In this document: one piece after another, positions 1-8,670 of the stretch
Layout: each line of letters starts with the position of its first letter
Position numbering within the stretch: position 1 is the stretch's first letter
Source: Shimia sediminis
GTDB taxonomy: Bacteria; Pseudomonadota; Alphaproteobacteria; Rhodobacterales; Rhodobacteraceae
Reading direction: 5' to 3'
DNA: 64,000 nt
Assembly (NCBI RefSeq): GCF_003990645.1
Contig: NZ_RYZK01000004.1
Coordinates: forward strand, 248,001 to 312,000
Position numbers and translations under genes: made by a program
Notes under the pieces: generated by a model
What the model was told of the DNA's origin: nothing
The model's database searches: none
What the model saw: the letters and a program-made list of their open reading frames with translations, nothing else

Positions 1-1098
1 GCTTTCACAGAACCCACTGCCACCGGCGACCTTGGCCTTGTCATCGAACGCGCCAATGGCTCTGTGCTATTGGTCGATCAATCCGAACGTGCCTCGCTGG
101 CCCGTATCGAAGGCCTTGGCGACCTTAGCCACGCGTCGCTGGTCTACAGCCCGGATGAGCGCTTCGCCTATGTCTTTGGTCGTGATGGCGGTCTGACCAA
201 GGTCGATATTGTGACCCGCAGCATTGCAAATCGCGTCGTGCAGGCGGGAAATGCCATCGGTGGTGCCATCTCTGATGACGGCAAACTGGTTGCCGTGTCG
301 AACTATGAACCCGGCGGCGTGCGCATCTTTGACGCCGACACGCTGGACATGGTGCTCGACATCCCCACCGACAGCAAAACCATCGGCCTTGTCGATGCCC
401 CCGGTCGCCGCTTTGTCTTTACCATGTGGGACACGGGCGAAACCTGGATCGCCGACATGTCCGGCGAAGAGCCGGAAATCACCAAGATCACCGACATGGG
501 CACCAACCCCTATGACGCGCTGATCACCGCCAATGGCCGCACCTATATCACCGGCCTCTTCGGCGAAGACGGCCTGACCGCGCTCGACCTTTGGGATGAA
601 AATCCCGAACCCATCCGCGTGCTGCCAAATTACGGGCGCGGGCAAAAGGAAATGCCGGTCTACAAGATGCCCCACCTCGAGGGCTGGGCCCATACCGGCG
701 ACGAATTTGTCCTGCCCGCCGTGGGCCACCACGAGGTGCTCTGGGTCAACGGCAGCACCCTCACGGAAACCGGTCGCACCAAAACCTATGGCCAGCCGGT
801 CTTTGCCATGGCGCGCCCCGATGGCCGTCAGGTCTGGGTCAACTTTGCCCACCCCCTGAATGACACGATCCAAGTGATCGACAGCGTATCCAAAGAGGTG
901 GTGCACGAGTTCAAACCCGGCCCTGCCGTGCTGCACATGGAGTTCACGCCGCGTGGTCACGAGATTTGGATCAGCGTCCGCGACGCTGGAAAGGTCATGA
1001 TCTACGACACCCACACCTTTGAAAAGCTTCGTGAAATCGACGCGGACAGCCCCTCGGGCATCTTCTTCACTGCACGTGCCCACAGAACGGGACTCTGA
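1..1098 (+). CDS. nirF: NirF, heme d1 biosynthesis protein (5' end cut by window)
   Basis: The frame is open from base 1, so the start and any signal peptide lie outside the window; 365 codons remain. The protein is a run of beta-propeller repeats (for example PDERFAYVFGRDG, DDGKLVAVSNY, PRGHEIWISVRD), the fold shared by NirF, NirN and the d1 domain of NirS. NirF is needed late in heme d1 synthesis, where it is thought to act on the tetrapyrrole side chains after NirJ, usually in the periplasm. The next gene, nirDL, starts 3 bp after the stop, and the order F-DL-G-H-J-N is the classic nir order. Identity is secure from context and fold. NirN is homologous but carries an N-terminal cytochrome c domain and is present separately downstream. 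Confidence 0.93.
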   Translation, partial: AFTEPTATGDLGLVIERANGSVLLVDQSERASLARIEGLGDLSHASLVYSPDERFAYVFGRDGGLTKVDIVTRSIANRVVQAGNAIGGAISDDGKLVAVSNYEPGGVRIFDADTLDMVLDIPTDSKTIGLVDAPGRRFVFTMWDTGETWIADMSGEEPEITKITDMGTNPYDALITANGRTYITGLFGEDGLTALDLWDENPEPIRVLPNYGRGQKEMPVYKMPHLEGWAHTGDEFVLPAVGHHEVLWVNGSTLTETGRTKTYGQPVFAMARPDGRQVWVNFAHPLNDTIQVIDSVSKEVVHEFKPGPAVLHMEFTPRGHEIWISVRDAGKVMIYDTHTFEKLREIDADSPSGIFFTARAHRTGL

Positions 1099-1101
1099 GC
1101 C

Positions 1102-2100
1102 ATGAAAAACATCGCCGACCCGATTGACCGCCAGCTTCTGGACCGCTGGCAACGGGATTTTCCCATCACCGCGCGTCCCTTTGCGGAACTGGCGGACGGC
1201 CTGAGCACCGAAGAAGAAGACGTCATCGCGCGCCTCGAAAAGATGCGTAAAAATGGCCGTATCACTCGCGTCGGCGCCACCTGTGCACCCAACACCGTCT
1301 CGGCAAGCACGCTGGCCGCCGTGGCCGCACCGCCGGAACGGCTTGAAGAGGTCGCCGCCATCATCGGCAATCAGGTGGGTGTAAACCACTCCTACGAACG
1401 CGAAGATCATTGGAACCTCTGGTTCGTCGCCACCGGCCCCGACCGCGCCTTTGTCAATGCCACCCTCGCGCGCATCCAGCAACACAGCGGCCTGCGTGTT
1501 ATGGACCTGCGCTTGGTGCGCCCCTTCAACGTCGACCTCGGCTTCCGTCTGATTGGTGGCGACGCTCCAGGACGCCCGCCAGCGCCGCGCAACGTAAACC
1601 TCGAAGTCCTGCAGTCTGGGGATAGCGAACTCCTGCAGGCTTTGACCCAAGGCCTGCCCATCGTCAAAGCCCCATTTGCCGCTCTGGCCACGAAACTGGC
1701 GCGCGAAGAGATGGATGTTCTGGAGCGGATCAACGCCCTGACTGGTGCCGGGATCATCTCTCGCTTTGGCGTCATCGTGCGTCACCGCGCTCTTGGTTGG
1801 CGTGCCAATGCGATGGTGGTTTGGGACCTCCCCTCGGAGCAGATCACCACCGCGGGCCCGGTTTTGTCCGAGCAGCCTGGTGTTACTCTCTGCTACGAAC
1901 GTACGCCCGTAGAAGGTCATTGGCCCTATCGCCTGTACTCCATGATCCACGCCCGCAGCCGTCTTGAGGCGCTGAAGCATCTTGCCAACGCTGCAAGCCT
2001 GCCGGAACTCAAGGGCGTGCCTCACAAGGCGTTGTTTTCGACCCGCTGTTTCAAGCAGACCGGCGCGATGATCTCCGCGAAGACCGAGGTGGCGGCATGA
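1102..2100 (+). CDS. nirDL: NirDL, fused siroheme decarboxylase subunit
   Basis: A 332-residue protein made of two Lrp/AsnC-like units, residues about 1-155 (NirD-like) and about 170-325 (NirL-like), each with an N-terminal winged helix and a C-terminal RAM-like fold. The first unit has VNHSYEREDHWNLWFV and the second TLCYERTPVEGHWPYRLYSM, the conserved family blocks carrying the His and Tyr residues of the siroheme decarboxylase active site. With NirG and NirH it should decarboxylate siroheme to 12,18-didecarboxysiroheme in the cytoplasm. In many denitrifiers nirD and nirL are separate; here, as in other bacteria, they are fused. Its stop overlaps the nirG start by 4 bp (ATGA), pointing to coupled translation. 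It should not be mistaken for a DNA-binding Lrp regulator. Confidence 0.93.
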   Translation: MKNIADPIDRQLLDRWQRDFPITARPFAELADGLSTEEEDVIARLEKMRKNGRITRVGATCAPNTVSASTLAAVAAPPERLEEVAAIIGNQVGVNHSYEREDHWNLWFVATGPDRAFVNATLARIQQHSGLRVMDLRLVRPFNVDLGFRLIGGDAPGRPPAPRNVNLEVLQSGDSELLQALTQGLPIVKAPFAALATKLAREEMDVLERINALTGAGIISRFGVIVRHRALGWRANAMVVWDLPSEQITTAGPVLSEQPGVTLCYERTPVEGHWPYRLYSMIHARSRLEALKHLANAASLPELKGVPHKALFSTRCFKQTGAMISAKTEVAA

Positions 2101-2549
2101 TTGATTTGGATCGGATTAACAGAGATCTCATCAACACGTTGCAGGATGATCTGGGGCTGGAGCATCGCCCCTTTCAGGCCGTCGCACAAAAGATCGGCCT
2201 TAGCGAAGACGAAGTTCTCGAACGCGTCAAGGTGTTGAAAGAAAACGGCTACCTGACCCGCTTTGGCCCCTTCTTCGACGCAGCAGCCATGGGCGGCGCC
2301 TTTTGTCTCTGCGCCATGGCAGTGCCGGCAGAAGAATTCGAAGCTGTCCTAACCAAAGTCAATGCCCACGCCGAGGTTGCGCATAATTATGAACGCGCGC
2401 ACAGGCTGAACATGTGGTTTGTTCTGGCAACGGAAACGCCCGAAGGCATCACGGATACAGCCCGCGCAATTGAGCGGGAAACAGGGATCACGGTCCACTG
2501 CTTTCCCAAACTGCAAGAGTTCTATATCGGATTTCGGGTCGCAGCATGA
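2097..2549 (+). CDS. nirG: NirG, siroheme decarboxylase subunit
   Basis: A 150-residue single Lrp/AsnC-like unit resembling the N-terminal half of NirDL. It has an N-terminal helix-turn-helix-like part (LSEDEVLERVKVLKENGYLT) and the block VAHNYERAHRLNMWFVLA, the counterpart of NHSYERxxxxNLWF in NirD. It is assigned to NirG rather than NirH because the D-type block NYERxxxxNMWF is present, not the WPYNLF type. It overlaps genes on both sides by 4 bp. Its role is siroheme decarboxylation together with NirDL and NirH. Confidence is high for the family; the exact G letter rests on gene order and block type. Confidence 0.9.
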   Translation: MIDLDRINRDLINTLQDDLGLEHRPFQAVAQKIGLSEDEVLERVKVLKENGYLTRFGPFFDAAAMGGAFCLCAMAVPAEEFEAVLTKVNAHAEVAHNYERAHRLNMWFVLATETPEGITDTARAIERETGITVHCFPKLQEFYIGFRVAA

Positions 2550-3031
2550 CACTGGACGCCACAGATCGCCAAATCATCGAAGCCTTGCAAGGGGGCTTGC
2601 CGCTGGTGTCTACGCCTTACGCGGCTGTTGCCGAACAGCTTGGGATTGCCGAGGACCAACTTACGGAACGGCTCGCAGCGATGAAGGCATCTGGCGTTGT
2701 TCGCCGGATTGCCGCCGCACCCAATCACTACAAGCTTGGCATGACCGCGAATGGCATGACCGTCTGGGACGTCGCTGACGATCAGATCACCGAACTGGGT
2801 GCCCTGATCGGTGCCCTGCCCTTTGTCACACATTGCTACGAGCGTCCACGCGCATTGCCTGAATGGCCCTATAACCTGTTTGCCATGGTCCACGGATCAT
2901 CCCGTGAAGAGGTCGAGGAAAAACGCGCACGGATCAAGGACATCCTCGGCGACGCCCTGCGCGCCAGCGATGTTCTGGTCTCGACACGCATCCTGAAAAA
3001 GACGGGGCTGCGGCTCCGCAAGCGGGGGTAA
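2546..3031 (+). CDS. nirH: NirH, siroheme decarboxylase subunit
   Basis: A 161-residue Lrp/AsnC-like unit of the L/H type. It has [23 protein letters not shown] at about residues 91-114, matching the second half of NirDL. It pairs with the D/G-type units to form the active decarboxylase that removes the C12 and C18 acetate carboxyls of siroheme. Translation is coupled to nirG by a 4-bp overlap, and nirJ follows after 4 bp. The C-terminus ([13 protein letters not shown]) corresponds to FSTRCFKQTG in NirDL, supporting homology along the whole length. Confidence 0.91.
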   Translation: MTLDATDRQIIEALQGGLPLVSTPYAAVAEQLGIAEDQLTERLAAMKASGVVRRIAAAPNHYKLGMTANGMTVWDVADDQITELGALIGALPFVTHCYERPRALPEWPYNLFAMVHGSSREEVEEKRARIKDILGDALRASDVLVSTRILKKTGLRLRKRG

Positions 3032-3035
3032 ACCC

Positions 3036-4250
3036 ATGTTCCGCCTCACCGAATACATGCACCAGCTCGTGAACCCGACCCCTGTACGGGTCCGGCGGGG
3101 CACAGGCCCGACCAAACCTGTCGTGATCTGGAACCTCACACGCCGCTGCAACCTGAAATGTCGGCATTGCTACACTGTATCGGCGGATGTCGACTTCCCC
3201 GGCGAGCTCAGCCACGAGCAAGCCATGGAAACCCTTGAGGATCTGGGCCGTTTTCGCGTCCCGGCCCTGATCCTCTCGGGTGGGGAGCCTCTGGATTGCC
3301 GGTATCTGACACCGCTGGCCAAACGTGCCCGCGAACTGGTGCGCGTACTGGCGCTGTCCACAAACGGGACCAAGATTCACGGTGCCGTCGCTGATGAGGT
3401 GGCCGAGATCGGATACGACTATGTGGGTATCTCGATTGACGGGATCGGGGCCACAAATGACTGGTTCCGCGGCGTTGACGGCGCCTTTAACGATGCTGTT
3501 CGTGGCGTGCGCGAGTTGAAAAAGCGTGGCGTCAAGGTTGGGCTGCGGTTTTGCCTGACCGAAGGGACGCAACACAATCTGCCCGAACTCTTGAAGCTTT
3601 GCGACGACGAAGGCGTCGACAAATTCTACCTCTCGCATCTGGTATATGCCGGACGTGGCGACAAGAACCGTGGCGAAGACTCTGAGCACAAGCGTACCCG
3701 TGCCGGACTGGACATGCTGTTGGAGCGTTCTTGGCAATCTGTGAACGGTGGCCACCCGCTTGAAATCGTCACAGGCAACAATGATGCCGATGCGGTTTAC
3801 TTCCTGGATTGGATCCGTCGCAACTTTGACAGTGAAAAAGTGGCTCATGTGCGTGAACATCTGGCGGCATGGGGCGGCAACTCTTCCGGCCTTGGCGTCG
3901 CCAACATCGACTTTCTTGGCGATGTGCATCCAGACACATACTGGTCTGACTACACTGTCGGAAACGTCAAAAAAGATCCATTTTCAGAGCTTTGGACCGG
4001 CGACGACCCGATGCTCGCCACCCTGCGCACCCGTCCCCGCCCGCTGGAAGGGCGCTGTGGTGCCTGCAAATTCAAAGATGTCTGCGGCGGCAACACCCGC
4101 ATCCGCGCCCTGCAGCTCACCGGAAACCCCTGGGCCGAAGATCCGGCCTGCTACCTTAGCAACGCAGAGATCGGCATTGACGAGGCCGACCGCCTGCACG
4201 TCACACCGTTTCGAGGCAAAAGCCATGACCCGCAACACAAGTTTTTCTAA
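3036..4250 (+). CDS. nirJ: NirJ, radical SAM enzyme of heme d1 synthesis
   Basis: A 404-residue radical SAM protein. The cluster motif CNLKCRHC lies at residues 38-45 (Cys38, Cys42, Cys45). The SAM-binding strand is followed by ILSGGEPL, and a C-terminal SPASM/twitch-type cysteine region ([12 protein letters not shown] and a later Cys in EDPACYL) should hold a second Fe-S cluster. NirJ acts on didecarboxysiroheme, removing propionate side chains on the way to heme d1. PqqE/AlbA-like peptide enzymes share this architecture, but the position between nirH and nirN decides the call. The start at 3036 lies 4 bp after nirH behind the purine-rich GCGGGGG. The end overlaps nirN by 26 bp. Confidence 0.94.
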   Translation: MFRLTEYMHQLVNPTPVRVRRGTGPTKPVVIWNLTRRCNLKCRHCYTVSADVDFPGELSHEQAMETLEDLGRFRVPALILSGGEPLDCRYLTPLAKRARELVRVLALSTNGTKIHGAVADEVAEIGYDYVGISIDGIGATNDWFRGVDGAFNDAVRGVRELKKRGVKVGLRFCLTEGTQHNLPELLKLCDDEGVDKFYLSHLVYAGRGDKNRGEDSEHKRTRAGLDMLLERSWQSVNGGHPLEIVTGNNDADAVYFLDWIRRNFDSEKVAHVREHLAAWGGNSSGLGVANIDFLGDVHPDTYWSDYTVGNVKKDPFSELWTGDDPMLATLRTRPRPLEGRCGACKFKDVCGGNTRIRALQLTGNPWAEDPACYLSNAEIGIDEADRLHVTPFRGKSHDPQHKFF

Positions 4251-5787
4251 CATTCTGAAACTTGCGGCAGCAGCAGTTCTGTTTTCCGGTGGCCTGGCCT
4301 TTGCCGGACCACAGGAGGATTATCAGGAACACTGCGCCTCTTGTCATGGCGAAGATCGACTTGGCGGTTCTGGCCCTGCGCTGATCCCTGAAACTCTGCG
4401 TAAGATCCGCGGCCCGAACCTATCCGAGGTTATTTTGAAGGGGCGTGTCGCCACGCAGATGCCGGGGTTTAGCGAGTATCTCGATCAGGATGGCGCTGAT
4501 GCCATTGTCGGGCTTCTGAAAACGCCGCTTGAGGTGCTGCCGCCCTGGGGCGAGGAACAGATCAACGCCAGCCGCGACATGAACCCCGACTACGTAGCCG
4601 TAGAGGCCCCGGTTTGGGACGCTGATCCCATGAACATTACAGTGGCGGTGGAAACCGGAGACCACCACGTGAGCGTATTGAATGGTGACACCTTTGAGGT
4701 TCTGGATCGCTTCCCGACGCCCTTTGCCGTGCATGGTGGCCCAAAATACGACCCCACTGGACGGTATTTGTTCATCATGTCGCGTGACGGCTGGGTGCAG
4801 AAGTATGACATCTATGCACTTCAGACCGTTGGTCAGGTCCGTGCAGGTCTGAACAGCCGCAACATTGCCATGTCCAGTGACGGCAAATGGCTTGCCGTGG
4901 CCAGCTATCTGCCCAACATGCTGACCATCCTGTCGACCGAAGACCTGACCGTCGGCAAAGTGCAAATGGTCAAAGGCAAGGATGGCACGCCGAGCCGGGT
5001 ATCTGCCGTCTATCAGGTGCCACCCCGAGAAAGCTTTGTGCTGGCTCTTAAGGACGTGCCGGAAATCTGGGAGATCTTCTATGGCGCCAACCCGCCCCAG
5101 TTCGGCTTTGCTCATGACTGGCGCGACGAAGGTCTGGCGCATACCGACATTCCTTTCCCAGTGCGCAAAATCACCCTTCCCGACTATCTCGATGATTTCT
5201 TCTTCGACCAGACCTATGAATACATCATGGGTGCCTCGCGCGACGGGGCCGAGGGAACCGGTGGCCAAGTGGTGGATCTGGTGATCGGTCACAAGATTGC
5301 TGACCTCGACCTGCCCGGCATGCCGCACCTGAGTTCGGGCACCACATGGGAACGCAATGGCACCACCGTCATGGCAACCCCGCACATGCGCGGAGGCGTG
5401 GTTTCAGTGATCGACATGTCGACCTGGAAAACCATCAAGAAAATCGAAGCCATGGGACCGGGGTTCTTTGTGCGCAGCCACGAAAACTCGCGCTACATCT
5501 GGGCAGATGTCTTCTTTGGTCCAAACCGCGATCTGATGCATGTCATCGACAAGCAAAGCCTGGAAATCGTCAAGACGCTACAGCCTGCGGTGGGCAAGAC
5601 CGTCGCTCACGTCGAATTTACCAAGGACGGGCGCTATGCGCTGGTCTCAGTCTGGGAAGATGACGGCGAAGTTCTAGTTTACGATGCAGAAAGCCTGGAA
5701 ATCGTGAAACGACTGCCCATGCGCAAACCGTCAGGAAAGTACAATGTCTGGAACAAGATCACATTTTCCGAAGGCACCAGCCACTGA
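4225..5787 (+). CDS. nirN: NirN, cytochrome c with d1-type beta-propeller
   Basis: A 520-residue secreted protein. An N-terminal signal peptide ([20 protein letters not shown], cleavage near AFAGP) is followed by a cytochrome c domain with CASCH at residues 37-41 and a likely Met axial ligand in TQMPGF. A d1-binding beta-propeller of about 400 residues then resembles NirS and NirF. NirN converts dihydro-heme d1 to heme d1 in the periplasm and helps deliver it to NirS. NirS itself is about 600 residues and normally opens the operon, so the shorter length and distal position favour NirN. I chose the ATG at 4225, inside nirJ, because the signal peptide begins there. The frame is open further upstream but only as a nirJ shadow. 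Confidence 0.93.
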   Translation: MTRNTSFSNILKLAAAAVLFSGGLAFAGPQEDYQEHCASCHGEDRLGGSGPALIPETLRKIRGPNLSEVILKGRVATQMPGFSEYLDQDGADAIVGLLKTPLEVLPPWGEEQINASRDMNPDYVAVEAPVWDADPMNITVAVETGDHHVSVLNGDTFEVLDRFPTPFAVHGGPKYDPTGRYLFIMSRDGWVQKYDIYALQTVGQVRAGLNSRNIAMSSDGKWLAVASYLPNMLTILSTEDLTVGKVQMVKGKDGTPSRVSAVYQVPPRESFVLALKDVPEIWEIFYGANPPQFGFAHDWRDEGLAHTDIPFPVRKITLPDYLDDFFFDQTYEYIMGASRDGAEGTGGQVVDLVIGHKIADLDLPGMPHLSSGTTWERNGTTVMATPHMRGGVVSVIDMSTWKTIKKIEAMGPGFFVRSHENSRYIWADVFFGPNRDLMHVIDKQSLEIVKTLQPAVGKTVAHVEFTKDGRYALVSVWEDDGEVLVYDAESLEIVKRLPMRKPSGKYNVWNKITFSEGTSH

Positions 5788-6487
5788 CGCGCTGATCGTC
5801 GCCCACGGGCAACCTTCGGATCCGGAACCGGCCGAGGCTGCTCTGGCAGAACTGACACTGCGCGTGCAGGCCTATCTACCGGAACTTCGAGTGCAGTCCG
5901 CAACTCTGGCGAACGGCGATGCGTTTGAACATGGCCTCAAAACCTTGCGGCCCGACGGGCTCGTCTATCCGTTGTTCATGGCCAATGGTTGGTTCGTACG
6001 TACGGAACTGCGCCGCAGGATTGATAATTTTCCTTGCCGAGTTCTGGCGCCTCTCGGGATGGACCCAGATTTGCCAGCGCTTGCCATCGACATGATCGAC
6101 GGAGCCCTTGCCGCCCAAGGACTAGCCCAGGAAGAGACGGCCATACTGCTCGCGGCGCACGGCTCGGCACACGGGCAAGCGGCTGCGGACTCGGCCCGCG
6201 CATTCGCCAACCGCCTGAGAGACATTCGCCCCACACTGCAGGTCTCGCCCGGCTTTGTTGAGCAAGCCCCATTTCTGCCCGATATGGTGTCGGAAATCGC
6301 GGCACCGTGCCTGTGCCTGCCGTTCTTCGCCATGGACGGCGATCACATGAAACAGGACGTGCGACAGGACCTTGTGCACGCCGGATTTTCCGGTGGCATT
6401 CTCCCTGCCCTTGGACAGGCCAAAGGCATCCCTAAACTGATCGCCACTGCCCTGATAAAAAAACACACAGAACGAGAAGCCGCATGA
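5744..6487 (+). CDS. CbiX/SirB-type sirohydrochlorin chelatase
   Basis: A 247-residue class II chelatase-like protein with two similar halves. The first has ALIVAHGQ (His about 21) and the second has LLAAHGSAHG (His about 137) and LPFFAMDGDH, as in the long CbiX/SirB forms that insert Co2+ or Fe2+ into sirohydrochlorin. It starts 44 bp inside the end of nirN and ends with a 4-bp overlap to the next gene, so it belongs to the nir operon. In this setting it most plausibly supplies siroheme, the substrate of NirDL/G/H, by ferrochelation. I infer the metal from context; the sequence alone does not separate Fe from Co. Confidence 0.85.
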   Translation: MSGTRSHFPKAPATDALIVAHGQPSDPEPAEAALAELTLRVQAYLPELRVQSATLANGDAFEHGLKTLRPDGLVYPLFMANGWFVRTELRRRIDNFPCRVLAPLGMDPDLPALAIDMIDGALAAQGLAQEETAILLAAHGSAHGQAAADSARAFANRLRDIRPTLQVSPGFVEQAPFLPDMVSEIAAPCLCLPFFAMDGDHMKQDVRQDLVHAGFSGGILPALGQAKGIPKLIATALIKKHTEREAA

Positions 6488-6726
6488 CCGAAGAAGATGA
6501 AGACAGATGGTCGGTTACAAAGCTGGCGATTTGGTTCTACCCCGCCAGTGCTTTGACAGTGGCCATCAACCTGTTCCTTTTGGGATTGATGTGGCAGGCC
6601 ATTGGATGGCCAGCTGTGCCCCCCGTTGACGCGATCTTGTGGTCATTGCCGCTTGGAATTCCCGCAACATGGCTGGCTGCGCGTTGGATCCGCGGGCTGA
6701 TGGACGAAGCAGACGGTCGCAAGTAA
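6484..6726 (+). CDS. Small two-helix membrane protein, last gene of nir operon
   Basis: An 80-residue protein starting in a 4-bp ATGA overlap with the chelatase gene. A short acidic N-terminus (MTEEDEDRW) leads into two hydrophobic stretches, about residues 12-36 and 45-65, then a charged tail ending DEADGRK. I do not recognise a family with a known function. Its tight coupling to the nir genes suggests a denitrification-related membrane role, for example in protein assembly or electron transfer, but that is only association. Confidence 0.75.
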   Translation: MTEEDEDRWSVTKLAIWFYPASALTVAINLFLLGLMWQAIGWPAVPPVDAILWSLPLGIPATWLAARWIRGLMDEADGRK

Positions 6727-6758
6727 TCCTGTCGGCACCAGCCCTGCGTTCTACGAGA

Positions 6759-6788
6759 CCACCCAAACCTTGGCACAGTTTTGGGTGG
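6759..6788. terminator. Inverted repeat between convergent operons
   Basis: CCACCCAAA (6759-6767) and TTTGGGTGG (6780-6788) form a 9-bp perfect stem with a 12-nt loop, in the 114-bp gap between the end of the nir operon (6726) and the end of the convergent atuA-like gene (6841). There is no strong T-run on either strand, so a role as a transcription end or mRNA 3' stabiliser is plausible but not certain. Confidence 0.45.
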
Positions 6789-6840
6789 CCCAGACACTAC
6801 ATGATCTCCATCGCCCATCAACCGCGCTAAGCCTGGCTTA

Positions 6841-8670
6841 TCAATTGGCGTGTATAGCATTCCTGACTTCGGCGATCTGTTTCATAGACGGATGCGTCAG
6901 CAACTGGATCGGCACCTGAACTGGCACATCCAAGAGAATTTGTCCAAAAGCTTTGCCCTGGGGATCAAATCGCAACGACGCTGTTCCGCCACCGCCAAGC
7001 GCTTCTTTGATCAGAAAGTTATACGCCATGAGACCCGGCAGAGTGAACCGCGTGACAGGACCGGAGACCAAATGATTGAACCAGTCCAACACAACTTCGG
7101 CGGTGATCTGATCTCGGATAAGCGGCAAAAAATCCCTGTGCCTCGCGGCAACACCAATATTGGCGCGGTTGCCTTTGTCGCCTGATCGGCCATATGCGAT
7201 TGCCATGAGCGGTAAGGTTACAGTGGGCCCATCCGGGAACACCGGGTCGAATGCCGCCCTGTTGTTTGTCTCTTCCAGTTCTTCAAACACGCAGACCGGA
7301 TCAGAGTAAGGTACGGCATTTGTCTCCACTTCGATTTGAGGCAGAAACAAATCTCGGGGAACCAGGAAGGAATGCAAATGAATGATTGGCACGGGACGCG
7401 GGCGCCCGGTGCCTCCCGCGGACAGCCCTTGGGCCATAGCCAAACCGATGGAAGGCACTTCGTGCGCCACCAGAGTCAAGGCGCTTCGATCAGCGTGGGC
7501 GAACGCGAGTTTCAAAGCCACTTCGCGCGATGCGCGTGCCTTGGATCTGGGACCATATGACTGTTCACCGCCCAGAACCTCAATCGAGACATCCTCAAAA
7601 TCTGCGAATTCTTTTGCCGTCAGCATTGATCGGAGGCGTGACACGAGATCTCGTGCCGTGCGCTCAGCACGCAGCACTGCATCGCGCCCCGTCACAGACA
7701 CGATCCATTGCAACCGCCAGCCTCGGGCTTCCTGAGCGCAGAGTTTGAGATTTGGGCCCGGAGCGCGCCCCTTGGCACCCGATACCCGAACCGTGTTCAT
7801 GGACGTCTGGGTCAGTTGGACGTCGCGCAGGTCACAAGTCACGTCAGGCAAGCAATAGGCCGCTGGATCGCCAATTTCATAAAGGATCTGTTCGGTTGCG
7901 CTCTTGACCGTGACACTGCCATCCGTGTGAGGCGGCTTGGTCAAGTCAAAAGCCCCGTCCTGACTGACCCGCACAATTGGAAACCCGATGTTTGCCCAGC
8001 TTTCAACCTCATCCCAATCCGTGAGGAGCCCACCTGTCGACTGTGGCCCACATTCGATCAAGTGGCCAGCCAAAGACCCTTGGGAGAGTTTGTCATAGTC
8101 GTCTGCCGTCCATCCGAACTCGTGAATCAAGGGCCCAAGCGTCAGCGCGCTATCGACGACGCGGCCAGTAACAACAATGTCGGCCCCGGCATCCAAAGCA
8201 GCAGCGATTGGAAACGCCCCCAAATAGGCATTGGCGCTAATGGGTGTCTTTGGGAAAGCGGTATCTCGATCCAGCTCTTTGACCTTCGCCTGCTGTAAAG
8301 TGTCGAGATGGGGCATGGCGTCATCACCAAAAACCGTTGCGATCTTCAAGGACAGCCCAAGGTCATGTACCTTGCTTCGCAAGGCCTCTGCAGCAGCTTT
8401 GGGATTTACGCCACCTGCGTTTGTAATGACCTTTATTCCCCTCGAAGCAATTTCCGAGAGATGCGCAGGGATTGTTTCTTGGATGACGTCGGTCGCATAT
8501 CCTGCGTTGTGATCTTTCAGCTTCGCGCGCGTCATGATGGCCATCGTGATCTCGGCAAGGCACTCGTACGTGATGTAGTTGAGGTCTGGATCAGTAAGCA
8601 GCTGAGGCGTTGAGAGCGTTGAATCCCCCCACATGCCAGAGGCACCGGCGATTGAAACGATGCGTGTCAT
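6841..8670 (-). CDS. AtuA-family (DUF1446) acyclic terpene utilization protein
   Basis: A 609-residue protein of the AtuA/DUF1446 family. The N-terminal domain opens IVSIAGASGMWGDS and carries ITNAGGVNP and ECGPQSTGG, and a C-terminal AtuA-like domain includes AYGRSGDKGNRANIGV near residues 484-499. In Pseudomonas, AtuA is required for citronellol/geraniol breakdown, but its biochemical reaction is not established. It overlaps the biotin carboxylase gene by 4 bp, so the two are co-translated, repeating the known association of AtuA proteins with acyl-CoA carboxylases. No atuD/E-type dehydrogenase or atuB-type SDR is in this operon, so terpene use is not proven. Confidence 0.88.
   Translation of the reverse strand: MTRIVSIAGASGMWGDSTLSTPQLLTDPDLNYITYECLAEITMAIMTRAKLKDHNAGYATDVIQETIPAHLSEIASRGIKVITNAGGVNPKAAAEALRSKVHDLGLSLKIATVFGDDAMPHLDTLQQAKVKELDRDTAFPKTPISANAYLGAFPIAAALDAGADIVVTGRVVDSALTLGPLIHEFGWTADDYDKLSQGSLAGHLIECGPQSTGGLLTDWDEVESWANIGFPIVRVSQDGAFDLTKPPHTDGSVTVKSATEQILYEIGDPAAYCLPDVTCDLRDVQLTQTSMNTVRVSGAKGRAPGPNLKLCAQEARGWRLQWIVSVTGRDAVLRAERTARDLVSRLRSMLTAKEFADFEDVSIEVLGGEQSYGPRSKARASREVALKLAFAHADRSALTLVAHEVPSIGLAMAQGLSAGGTGRPRPVPIIHLHSFLVPRDLFLPQIEVETNAVPYSDPVCVFEELEETNNRAAFDPVFPDGPTVTLPLMAIAYGRSGDKGNRANIGVAARHRDFLPLIRDQITAEVVLDWFNHLVSGPVTRFTLPGLMAYNFLIKEALGGGGTASLRFDPQGKAFGQILLDVPVQVPIQLLTHPSMKQIAEVRNAIHAN

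Noticed and set aside
67-2025. 652-codon open frame on the minus strand opposite nirF and nirDL
   Set aside because: It is a mirror of two well-supported genes, caused by GC-rich codon bias; it has no recognisable family blocks and spans the nirF/nirDL boundary.
1102-3031. Three Lrp/AsnC-like genes read as transcription factors
   Set aside because: Sequence blocks and nir operon context identify them as siroheme decarboxylase subunits.
3748-4224. Upstream extension of the nirN frame
   Set aside because: It lies inside nirJ; the signal peptide starts at 4225.
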